Assembly (NCBI GenBank): GCA_040753835.1
Contig: JBFMDM010000055.1
Coordinates: 1 to 13,740, forward strand
Direction: 5' to 3'
DNA: 13,740 nt
Origin: JACRIK01 sp040753835
GTDB lineage: Bacteria > Planctomycetota > MHYJ01 > JACQXL01
Positions within the stretch are counted from its first letter, which is position 1, and each line of letters begins with the position of its first letter. The notes below the pieces were generated by a model that ran no database searches, was not told the origin of the DNA, and saw nothing but the letters and a program-made list of their open reading frames with translations. Shown in pieces: positions 1 to 6,900 of this stretch. The translations under genes and the position numbers were made by a program.

Positions 1-254
1 CTCCATTTGGCAATGACTGTGGCGCCGCCCAAGGGCGCAATGACATTCTCAGACCCCTGCGAAAAGACCAGGCCCGAGACGCTCCGCTGGGCTGACGAGC
101 CGGTTGTGCCGCTGTCGCCGGACGAGCCGCTCAGGGACGTGCCGACCAGAAGCAATCCGGCCGCACAGCCGGCTACCAGCAGGCACACTACCGGAATCGC
201 AAAATATAAAGGCCAGCGTCCCAAATTAATCCCAAAAATCATTTTCTTACTCAT
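1..254 (-). CDS. Lipoprotein, N-terminal part only (runs off the window)
   Basis: Reading leftwards from an ATG at 254, the frame stays open to the window edge (84 codons), so the 3' end is missing. The start is well supported: AAGGAG lies about 7 bases upstream. Residues 1-30 form a lipoprotein signal peptide: basic start (MSKK), a hydrophobic stretch and a lipobox ending LVAGC, with C30 as the lipidated residue. A Gly/Ser/Thr-rich linker follows (about residues 40-60). Then comes VSGLVFSQGSENVIAPLGGA, which resembles the first strands of a carboxypeptidase regulatory-like (CarboxypepD_reg) beta-sandwich. The protein is probably anchored in the envelope and displays one or more such domains; its role is unknown. 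It has its own sigma-54 promoter (300-315) and lies downstream of the sigma-54 activator gene at 615-1619. The domain call is tentative because only about 25 residues of it are visible. Confidence 0.8.
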   Translation of the reverse strand, partial: MSKKMIFGINLGRWPLYFAIPVVCLLVAGCAAGLLLVGTSLSGSSGDSGTTGSSAQRSVSGLVFSQGSENVIAPLGGATVIAKW

Positions 255-299
255 AAGACAATCTCCTTACTTTTGAGTTCATCAATGTTATTTATATAT

Positions 300-315
300 A
301 GCAAATACTGTGCCA
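300..315 (-). promoter_or_regulatory. Sigma-54 (-24/-12) promoter
   Basis: On the minus strand the sequence is TGGCACAGTATTTGCT. It carries the -24 GG and the -12 GC with the correct spacing, and fits the sigma-54 consensus TGGCAC(R)N4TTGC(W) at every defined position. Transcription would start near 288, leaving a leader of about 35 bases with a good Shine-Dalgarno site before the lipoprotein ATG at 254. The neighbouring gene on the same strand encodes a sigma-54 activator, which strengthens the call. Confidence 0.85.
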
Positions 316-431
316 AAGTTCAATAATAAATGATAATTTCTGTTGTATCCCCTACATCTCAAGTATTATAAGGGTTTTAAGCCGTTAATTTTATAATACT
401 CCCAAATGCAGTCAAGTATAACCCAATAAAT

Positions 432-470
432 ATCTATCACTTTGATAGATTGGTATTAAATTTTGATAGA
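432..470. promoter_or_regulatory. Candidate enhancer (UAS): palindrome plus phased half-site
   Basis: ATCTATCACTTTGATAGAT (432-450) is a perfect 8-bp inverted repeat with a 3-base centre. Its right half, TTTGATAGA (441-449), recurs as a direct copy at 462-470, exactly 21 bp (two helical turns) further on. The palindrome centre lies about 150 bp upstream of the predicted sigma-54 start, the usual distance for an activator upstream site. The likely binder is the Fis-type helix-turn-helix protein encoded at 615-1619; this is inferred from proximity. Confidence 0.55.
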
Positions 471-552
471 CCCCGTTAGAAGCGTCCAATAATATGGCGA
501 ACCATCCCTAATTGGGGTATTATTCTCACGCCCGTGTTCGCTTCTAACGGGG
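471..552. repeat. 82-bp MITE-like element with 14-bp terminal inverted repeats
   Basis: CCCCGTTAGAAGCG (471-484) is matched perfectly by CGCTTCTAACGGGG (539-552). The four bases TAGA flank it directly on both sides (467-470 and 553-556), as expected for a target-site duplication. Inside is a second, weaker dyad (AATAATA with TATTATT). There is no coding capacity. It lies between the enhancer-like palindrome and the hairpin after the activator gene. It could be a non-autonomous mobile element or simply a large hairpin. Confidence 0.6.
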
Positions 553-571
553 TAGACCGCTACAAGGAAAT

Positions 572-609
572 AACCACAGGCCTGCCTGCCGGCAGGCAGG
601 TCTGTGGTT
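572..609 (-). terminator. Strong hairpin after the activator gene; contains a 20-bp perfect palindrome
   Basis: A 19-bp stem with essentially no loop (one G-U pair) lies 6 bases beyond the activator stop codon. Its core, CCTGCCTGCCGGCAGGCAGG (581-600), is a perfect palindrome. On the minus strand the stem is followed by a moderately U-rich stretch, so it may end transcription of the activator, but the U-tract is weak. A degenerate copy of the same palindrome lies inside the kinase gene (4047-4069), so it is also a dispersed repeat. Confidence 0.5.
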
Positions 610-614
610 GCATT

Positions 615-1619
615 TTATCCCCGTATATTATATTCCTTGATTTTGCGGTACAGGGTCGGCTCGCTGATTCTCAGAATGCCGGCCGCTTCCCGGCGGTTGC
701 CCCGGGTATAAGAGAGAACCTTGAGCATATACCGTTTTTCCACCTCTTCCAGCGGAAGCAGGGACGACTCGCCCGTCTTGGCCTGCATAAAGAGTTTATC
801 CGGGAACATATCCGAGAGTTTTATCTCATCCCCTTCGCTCAACAGGACCATCCGCTCCACTGTGTTCTTCAGTTCGCGCACGTTGCCGGACCAGTGGTAT
901 TTCTCAAAGATTGGGCGCACATCCGGCGCAAAGCGCTTTCTTATCCCCTGCTGTTTGTTGCCCATTGACAGGAAATGCTCGGCCAGGAACCAGATATCCT
1001 CCCTACGTTTCCTCAAGGGCGGCAGGGTGATTACCACCGTATTCAAACGATAATACAAATCATTCCTGAGGGTCTTGTCCGCAATACTGCTTTCCAAATC
1101 CTTGTTGGTGGCGGTAATCAGGCGGACATCGGTCCGCAATGGGGTTTCCCCGCCGATTCTGCGGAACGACCCGGTCTCCAGGACCCGGAGCAGGTTTGAT
1201 TGCGTGGTCGGTGACATCTCGCCGATTTCATCCATAAATAATGTGCCCCGGTGGGCCAGTTCAAATAATCCGCGGCGCTGTTCGTTGGCGCCGGTGAAAC
1301 TGCCCTTCTCGTGCCCGAAAAGTTCGGCCTCCAGAAGCGATTGCGAGATGCTGGCGCAGTTGACGTCCAGGAACGGGTTCCTCTTGCGCCGGCTGTTCAG
1401 GTGTATATACCGGGCAATCAGTTCCTTGCCGGTTCCGGTCTCGCCCAGAATCATTACCGGCGAGTCGGACTGGGCGACCTTGTCGGCCATATCCATCACC
1501 TGCTGCATCACCTTACTCTGGTAGACAATATACCAGACATTTTTCCTGCTCTTGCTTCGTCGTGTGCCGGAGTCCCGACCCATTGTCGTGTCCTCAATGG
1601 ACAATATGTCTGGCTTCAT
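615..1619 (-). CDS. Sigma-54-dependent activator (AAA+ plus Fis-type HTH, no receiver domain)
   Basis: This 334-residue protein is a bacterial enhancer-binding protein that uses ATP to remodel sigma-54 RNA polymerase. Visible motifs: Walker A GETGTGKE (59-66); the sigma-54 contact loop as GSFTGA (106-111), a common variant of GAFTGA; Walker B LFMDE (127-131); the arginine-finger region LRNDLYYRLN (184-193); sensor II GNVREL (245-250); and a C-terminal Fis-like helix-turn-helix (about 308-330, RREAAGILRISEPTLYRKIK). Only about 35 residues precede the AAA+ domain, so there is no receiver, PAS or GAF domain. Activity must be controlled by a partner, as with PspF, or by expression. The ATG at 1619 has no clear Shine-Dalgarno site. 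The in-frame ATG at 1583 (M13) has GAGG 8 bases upstream and may be the true start. The likely target is the sigma-54 promoter at 300-315. Confidence 0.93.
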   Translation of the reverse strand: MKPDILSIEDTTMGRDSGTRRSKSRKNVWYIVYQSKVMQQVMDMADKVAQSDSPVMILGETGTGKELIARYIHLNSRRKRNPFLDVNCASISQSLLEAELFGHEKGSFTGANEQRRGLFELAHRGTLFMDEIGEMSPTTQSNLLRVLETGSFRRIGGETPLRTDVRLITATNKDLESSIADKTLRNDLYYRLNTVVITLPPLRKRREDIWFLAEHFLSMGNKQQGIRKRFAPDVRPIFEKYHWSGNVRELKNTVERMVLLSEGDEIKLSDMFPDKLFMQAKTGESSLLPLEEVEKRYMLKVLSYTRGNRREAAGILRISEPTLYRKIKEYNIRG

Positions 1620-1651
1620 AATAATTCTTTGATGGGCCTCTTGTAATTGGG

Positions 1652-1772
1652 TTATCCTGCGACCTCATTATTTGGATTATCCTGCGCCCCCGAAATACTT
1701 CGGGGTGCTCGGAGTCACGTTGACGCTTAGAGCGCTAACGCGACCCCTTTATCGGGGTTCGCTCACGCGCTC
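1652..1772. repeat. Repeat cluster over the 3' end of the next gene
   Basis: Three repeat structures sit side by side. TTATCCTGCG occurs at 1652-1661 and again at 1677-1686. CCCCGAA (1688-1694) pairs with TTCGGGG (1699-1705) around a 4-base loop and could serve as a terminator for the lipoprotein gene at 1749-2495. A larger imperfect stem has outer arms GAGCGC (1730-1735) and GCGCTC (1767-1772) and inner arms around CCCC (1744-1747) and GGGG (1754-1757). This last stem overlaps the end of the lipoprotein gene and supplies its final codons and stop. Confidence 0.6.
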
Positions 1773-2495
1773 CCGGCCGAGTTCTTTCTTGGTCTGCTCG
1801 GCTAATTTCAGGGTGAATTGTTCCTGGGCCAGGGGCAGAACGGTTTCCTTGACCTTGTCCAGGTCGTCCGGGCAGTATTGCGGCGGCATAACAATAACCG
1901 CCAAACTGCCTGAACGTTCAAGGTAGTTCATTCCGCCTTCCCCCTTGAAGGTGTATTCGTATGAATGCAACAATGTGGCGAAGTCCGGCGAAGAGGCCAC
2001 ATCAAGGAACGACACCTCGGCGACAATCTCCACCCCGTAACTGATATCCGCACCCCAGAGCGAGGGAATCCCGAGCATAAGCCACATTGCGGTGTTGCCC
2101 AGGGCCGCATCATTGCCGCCCAGCGAATAGACCCGCGCCTTTTTTAACGTTACCCTCATCAGGAGCGTTGCCTTCTTGCTACGGGACTCTTTTATCAGCG
2201 CCTTCTGGGAATTGTCCTTGGGCGAGATTCTCTCTATCTTCTTAAAGACATTATTGGCGCGGAAGACCTCAACCATCCTGATGGCCAGCGCCTTGGTATC
2301 CACCTCCATCAGCCGCTCGGTCTCTTCATCGGCAATCTTCTGCTTGGCTATCTGCGATTCAATCGGGGCCAGCGCCGCGTTATGCTCAAGGAGATTCATC
2401 GCCCTGATGCGCTGGAGCGTCTCCTGGTCTGTGGTTAGGACATCGGTCAGTTTCGTGGCCGAACATCCGCCGGACCATATTGCCAGAAACAACAT
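1749..2495 (-). CDS. Unrecognised lipoprotein; signal peptide probably frameshifted
   Basis: This 248-residue frame begins MLFLAIWSGGCSATK, with a lipobox-like SGGC at C11, but lacks the basic start expected of a signal peptide. Upstream, an ATG at 2522 opens another frame. If the run of five A (2513-2517, T on the plus strand) were four, the two frames would join and give MDKIGLYYLMLFLAIWSGGC, a textbook lipoprotein signal. So a sequencing error, a real mutation or slippage at this run is likely. The mature part has a charged helical region (about residues 20-80, many E, K and Q) and then a mixed alpha/beta region with GVEIVAEVSFLDV and GSLAVIVMPPQYCP. I do not recognise the family. The last residues (RERVSEPR) and the stop lie in a palindromic repeat (1730-1772), suggesting that the original C-terminus was replaced. 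Confidence 0.72.
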   Translation of the reverse strand: MLFLAIWSGGCSATKLTDVLTTDQETLQRIRAMNLLEHNAALAPIESQIAKQKIADEETERLMEVDTKALAIRMVEVFRANNVFKKIERISPKDNSQKALIKESRSKKATLLMRVTLKKARVYSLGGNDAALGNTAMWLMLGIPSLWGADISYGVEIVAEVSFLDVASSPDFATLLHSYEYTFKGEGGMNYLERSGSLAVIVMPPQYCPDDLDKVKETVLPLAQEQFTLKLAEQTKKELGRERVSEPR

Positions 2496-2560
2496 TAAAT
2501 AGTAGAGCCCGATTTTTATCCATATTTAATATTATACTTTTATAGATACAGAAAGTCAAG

Positions 2561-2627
2561 CCCAGCACCTACTTTATGTATCTTTTCTATGTTGTAAGAA
2601 AGTGTATAACATAAAGTAGGTGCGGGG
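2561..2627. repeat. 67-bp MITE-like inverted repeat with TCAAG target duplication
   Basis: GCACCTACTTTATGT (2565-2579) is matched perfectly by ACATAAAGTAGGTGC (2609-2623). The stem extends outwards through one mismatch to CCC (2561-2563) and GGG (2625-2627), giving 18 pairs in 19. Immediately outside lie direct repeats TCAAG (2556-2560 and 2628-2632). Terminal inverted repeats with a 5-bp direct repeat are the signature of a transposed non-autonomous element. The 29-base centre codes for nothing. It lies upstream of the lipoprotein gene and could affect its promoter. Confidence 0.65.
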
Positions 2628-2714
2628 TCAAGAAGATTTAACAAAATATTTAATACAAATATCAGATAGGTTTGGGGTGCCCCCCAACTCACCATATCCC
2701 CCGCCAGCAGGCAG

Positions 2715-3000
2715 GGTATCTCCCTGCATCATCGCCGGTATATCCCTGCATATCGCACACTATCCCCCGTCAGCACTTGGGGCATCTCCAGCCAGCACTT
2801 CCGGTATCTCCCAGCACATAATCCGGTATATCCCAGTGCACCGTGTGGTATATCCCGGCCGCATCAGGGGTATCTCCTGTCGGTTACAGTGGTATCTCCC
2901 ATCGGCTTGCAGAGTATATCCTATCGGCTATAGGTATATATCCCAGCGTCATCACCATACCATCCCGTGGACAAGGGGGGTATATCCCTACCCTACCCCC
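2715..3000. repeat. 22-bp tandem array, 13 units (10-bp core plus 12 variable bases)
   Basis: The core GGTAT(A/C)TCCC recurs at exactly 22-bp intervals, with unit starts at 2715, 2737, 2759, 2781, 2803, 2825, 2847, 2869, 2891, 2913, 2935, 2957 and 2979. It is exact in seven units (2715, 2737, 2803, 2825, 2847, 2891, 2979), has one mismatch at 2869, two at 2781, 2913 and 2935, and is poor at 2759 and 2957. The phase never slips. The other 12 bases are much more variable, though neighbours share pieces (CAGCACTT in units 3 and 4; ATCGGCT in units 9 and 10). A degenerate copy precedes it (2691) and an out-of-phase exact copy follows (3015-3024). The period is not a multiple of three, so it is not a protein repeat. 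It lies between the 3' end of the ispG operon and the 5' side of the lipoprotein gene. Confidence 0.85.
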
Positions 3001-3154
3001 AAGGGGGTATATAGGGTATATCCCCCTGGGTATACAGATTACCCTTATCCCCGGTAAAGATTATCCTTCCCCCTGGTAAAGATGATACCCCGGTCGGAAA
3101 AGAGTTGGATAAACTTTTATAGAAGCGCAAATCATTTAAAAGACCCCAAGCCAA
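3001..3154. other. Gene-free tail of the array
   Basis: No gene is seen here. The array breaks down into a GGGTATA-rich stretch. TACCCCC (2994-3000) pairs with GGGGGTA (3003-3009) in a tight hairpin. A further exact core occurs at 3015-3024, and two GGTAAAGAT copies follow between 3053 and 3085. The rest, up to the methyltransferase stop at 3155, is AT-rich and shows no convincing terminator for the operon ending there. Confidence 0.5.
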
Positions 3155-3961
3155 TCATTGCATCCCTGCCTGTCCTTCGGGCGCAGACAGGCGTTGTCGC
3201 ATTGCCTCGGCCATTATGATGGCGGCCGAGTGGCTTAATGATAACGATGGCCACTCATCACTGTAGCAGGATGGCTTGCCATCCGAAACTTTAGCGCAGG
3301 ATGGCATTGGGATGCGGAAGAATCCGTTGCATTGCTCCCGCACCGCGGCAGACAGCCCTCTTTTCTCGCCGCCCAGAGCAATGACGCACGGCACGGTAAA
3401 ATCCATATCATAAAGCGTCCTTTTTGCCCCGGCTATCGCCCCATACATCCTCATCCCGGCACGGCTTAGACGGCCCAGGGTCTCTGACTCCTTCTCTATC
3501 TTCACCAGAGGCAGACGTTCGTACGCTCCGTATGACGTCCTTGAGAGCGTCAGGGCGTCAAAATTCCAGATGTGTTTCTTGAGAAGTATGGCATTTAAAC
3601 CAAAAGCATACGCGGTCCGGATGATGAATCCCAGGTTCTGTTCATCCTCCACGCCTTCCAGCAGGAGCATCAGTGGATTAACTGATGCCCTCTTGATGTT
3701 GTCCATCAACTCTTCGGCCGAGGTCAAAGGCATAGGCGAGCAGACGGCAATCAATCCGCCGTGGGTCCGGCCTTTGGCCGCGGCGTCCAGTTCTTCAGGC
3801 GATACCTGCTTGACCGGGATATTCTGCTGTGCGGCCAGCGCCAGAACATCCGCGGTCTTGTCACGGTGCGCGCCCCAACTGACCATAATCAGTTCAATCT
3901 TCCGGCGGTGCGCCTTTAAGGCGGCCAGGATGGACTGCCGTCCTTCTAATTTCTCTTTCAT
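3155..3961 (-). CDS. SpoU/TrmH-family rRNA 2'-O-ribose methyltransferase (RlmB-like)
   Basis: This 268-residue SPOUT enzyme should transfer a methyl group from S-adenosylmethionine to a ribose 2'-OH, most likely in 23S rRNA. The N-terminal EGRQSILAAL (6-15) matches the RlmB/TrmH substrate-binding domain. Motif 1 is LEGVEDEQNLGFIIRTA (101-117) with N109 and R115. Motif 2 is ALGGEKRGL (195-203). Motif 3, normally IPM..xxSLNVSxA, is split: IPMP (217-220), then about 18 extra residues (SCAKVSDGKPSCYSDEWP), then SLSLSHSAAI (239-248). The insert is built on the palindrome at 3269-3284. The C-terminal tail SAPEGQAGMQ comes from another palindrome (3168-3192). The family usually has about 240-250 residues, and the excess equals the repeat-derived parts. 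The gene starts 7 bases after the kinase stop, so the two are co-transcribed. Whether the broken motif 3 still allows catalysis is open. Confidence 0.88.
   Translation of the reverse strand: MKEKLEGRQSILAALKAHRRKIELIMVSWGAHRDKTADVLALAAQQNIPVKQVSPEELDAAAKGRTHGGLIAVCSPMPLTSAEELMDNIKRASVNPLMLLLEGVEDEQNLGFIIRTAYAFGLNAILLKKHIWNFDALTLSRTSYGAYERLPLVKIEKESETLGRLSRAGMRMYGAIAGAKRTLYDMDFTVPCVIALGGEKRGLSAAVREQCNGFFRIPMPSCAKVSDGKPSCYSDEWPSLSLSHSAAIIMAEAMRQRLSAPEGQAGMQ
3168..3192. repeat. Palindromic repeat at the methyltransferase C-terminus
   Basis: GCCTGTC (3168-3174) and GACAGGC (3186-3192) form a perfect 7-bp stem over an 11-base loop. It codes for the tail of the methyltransferase just before its stop, beyond the end of the conserved fold. 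Confidence 0.6.
3266..3305. repeat. Palindrome with direct repeats inside the methyltransferase
   Basis: GGATGGCTTGCCATCC (3269-3284) is a 7-bp inverted repeat with a 2-base loop. GCAGGATGGC occurs at 3266-3275 and again at 3296-3305, exactly 30 bp (10 codons) apart. The stretch encodes the extra residues that interrupt motif 3 of the SPOUT domain. Confidence 0.65.
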
Positions 3962-3968
3962 ACCGGTG

Positions 3969-6900
3969 TTATTTCAGCGTAACCACATCCCGTGCGCAGC
4001 GGAAGCCGATATAGTTGCTCCAGAACTGGCCCTGGTCTTTGGTTGAACCTGCCTGCCGGTCAGACAGGTCGGAACGTGAGGCGGGTGAGATGCCGTTCTT
4101 GCGGGCGGTCAGGCGTGCGCTGGTCACCGGACTTATCCAACTGCCGCCCCTGAAGGTATGGCCGATTCCGTTTTGCGGCCCTTTGGGATTGTCTGCTGAA
4201 CGTATCTGGTAATACGTCGGGTCATAGTAATCCGCGCACCATTCGGACACATTGCCGGCCAGGTCAAAACATTCATAAGGCCCGACATCGGACGAATAAC
4301 TGCCTACGGCCGCGGTCTTGCCCGGCCCGTCCTCGCCGGTATTGGCTTTGTTCGGCTGATAGGCGCTACCCCAAGGGAAGATTAATTGCTTATCCGAGCG
4401 GGCCAGTTTCTCCCATTCGGCCTCGGTCAGGAGGCGCTTCTTGGCCCATTTGGCATACGCCCAGGCATCTTTCCACGAAACCTGCACGACAGGATGATTG
4501 GGTATCGCCTCTATGCCTTCGCCGCTACCTTTGGGGTTTTTCCAGAAGGCATCCTTGACCTGTTCCAGGATACCGTCGTTATAGACCCAGCCGAATCCTT
4601 CCAACTCGGCGTCCGTAAGATGTTTGGTTTCTTCAACGAACCTGCGGAATTGTTCGTTGGTAATCTCAAACTTATCCGCATAATAGGCATTGATATTGAC
4701 CTTTGCAGCCGGCTTCTCCTCTGGCGCCCCGTTGTCATCGCCCCTAGTAAATTCACCAGCCGGAACCAAGACCATTACCGAACCATCTGCGGTATTGGTA
4801 ATCGCCGTGTATGCCGACAGAACCGCATCCCGTTGTTCGGACACCGGCGCTATGCCGTGGAAATCAAGGAACTCCTTCTCGGTCAACTCCTTTAACTGGT
4901 TGATTTCGATATGGTCGCCGGTGTACGCCTTGGCGGATTCCAACGTAGCATATGCCTCTTTGAACAATTGGTCTTTGCGCTGCTGGCTGGCTTTGGCGAT
5001 GGTATCGCTGTAATTCTTCTGGCGAAGCGACTCAATATCCCTTAGGGTCTCGGCCCATTTGTCCTTTACCCGCTGGATGAACTGGTTGGCCTCGTTCACC
5101 TTGATAAAGTCGTCCAGCATCGCGGCCCGCTTTGCGAGATTGGATTCCCTGGCGCTGTCTGTAATCACCTTGTCCACGGCCATTTCCTCCTGGAGGATAC
5201 GGGCGTCTTCAAGGAGTTTCTCAGCCAGAACCAGAATCTCGCTCGTGGAATAAAGCGCCTTGAATCGTGTATAGAGACGTTTCATCTCGCCCAGGTAATC
5301 GCCTTCGCGCGAGAGATACCAGAGGCGCATCTGGAGATAGGTTGCGGCCGGCGGGATGGCCTCGTCCTCCAATTCTATAAGGCGCTCGGTCTCCTTACGC
5401 GCGGCCGTAAAGTCGTTTAACTCCATATTCTGGATTATCAGATTGAACCTCTGCTGTTCCTTGGTCTTGGTCTCATCAATGGTCTTAAGGGTATCGGTTA
5501 TCATTGCCTCAATCAGCCGGATTTTCTCATTGCGCTCGTCTATCCTCTTCTGGACCTCTTTCAGGAGCGTAACGGCCGGCGCATAGTCCTCTTTCTTGGT
5601 TAGAATCTCTTCAAGAACCTTCTTGCTATCGTCCCACTCGGATTTCTGGTAGAGTTCGTATGCCCTGGCATAGAGTTCCTTGACCTCTTTAAGAACCGGG
5701 TCTTCAGGCACGGCCGGGTCGTTCGCTGTGGTATTTTCCGGAGGCGTGATGTGCGTCATTGCATCGCCGGTTCCGCTTACCGGCATTTGGTTATCCGAGG
5801 CATTACGTGCCAGCCGCGGAGGCGGCTCGTGTTTTTTCCAGGGCTGCCAGATTCCCAGGACAGCCAGCACGACTACAGTGGATAAGACGCCGGCCGTAGC
5901 CAGGATTTTCTTCTTGCGTTTCCTGAAGATAATGGAACTCGGAGCGAGCATCGTGGCCTCGGCGCTTATCCCGGCGGTCCCGCCTCTGGCGGGATCTACC
6001 GTGGCGTGAACCAACGGCTTATTCTTCTCAAAGGCGTCCAGGTCTTCTATGAGTTTTCCCGGCGTGGCATAGCGCTTGGTCGGCTCCTTCTGGATGCATT
6101 TCATTATGATGGCTTCAAGCGCTGCCGGGAAATCCGCCTGGCTCTGGGAAATCATCATCGCCGTGTCGTAGATATGATGGCGAATCATACTCATAGCGCT
6201 CTCGCCTTCAAACGGAATCTTGCCTGTCGCCATCTCGTAAAGCACTATGCCCAGCGAATAAATATCCGACCTGATGTCGGCCACATTGCCCATACCCTGT
6301 TCGGGAGAAATATATTTGGGCGTGCCGATAACCGTGCCGACCATCGTGGCCTCGTGGTCGCCGCCCGTGGCCAACTTGGCTAAGCCGAAGTCCATGACCT
6401 TGACCTGAGTTTCTTTGATATTGATACCGGCCAGCATCATGCTGGCTGATTGCTCGGCCTTTTCCGAAGACGGCGAAATAATGGATGAACTGTATGAAAC
6501 CATGATGTTGGCCGGTTTGATATCGCGGTGGACAATCTGGGCCGGGGAGTTCCAGGCGGCCTTAAGGGCCTTGGCAACCGATACGGCCACGTGGGTGATG
6601 TCCTCCACGTTAAAGATATGCTTCTTTTCAATCAGTTTGGAAAGAGGCGCGCCCTGGACGTATTCCATTATGAAATAATGTTCACCCTGGTATTCTCCGG
6701 CGCTGTAAACCTGGATGATGTGCTCTTCGGCTAATTTGGCCAGGCATTCGGCCTCGCGGCGGAACCGGCGGACGAAGTCCGCATCCGCGGTAAGTTCCTT
6801 CTTGAGGAACTTGATGGCCACAGGCCGGTTGAGCGAGACCTGCCGGCCGATATAGACATCGCCCCAGGCGCCCTTGCCCAACAATTTGGAGCGGTCCAGT

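Noticed and set aside
7..276. Plus-strand open frame over the first lipoprotein
   Set aside because: The minus-strand frame has a ribosome site, a lipobox signal peptide and a sigma-54 promoter, while the plus-strand frame has no recognisable start signal or domain.
2691..3024. CRISPR array
   Set aside because: The conserved part is only about 10 bp, several copies are degenerate, the spacers are 12 bp and partly alike, and no cas genes are present.
2620..3057. A 145-codon open frame covering the 22-bp array on the plus strand
   Set aside because: It opens with GTG inside the right arm of the MITE-like element, has no ribosome site, and is rich in P, I, Y and S. Its residues recur about every 22 positions, just what three 22-bp units would give. 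It is an artefact of the array.
2691..3110. Replication origin with iterons and DnaA boxes
   Set aside because: A few TTATCC matches occur (near 3045, 3061 and in reverse near 3107), but none is a full TTATCCACA box, and no replication gene is nearby. It remains only a remote option for the array.
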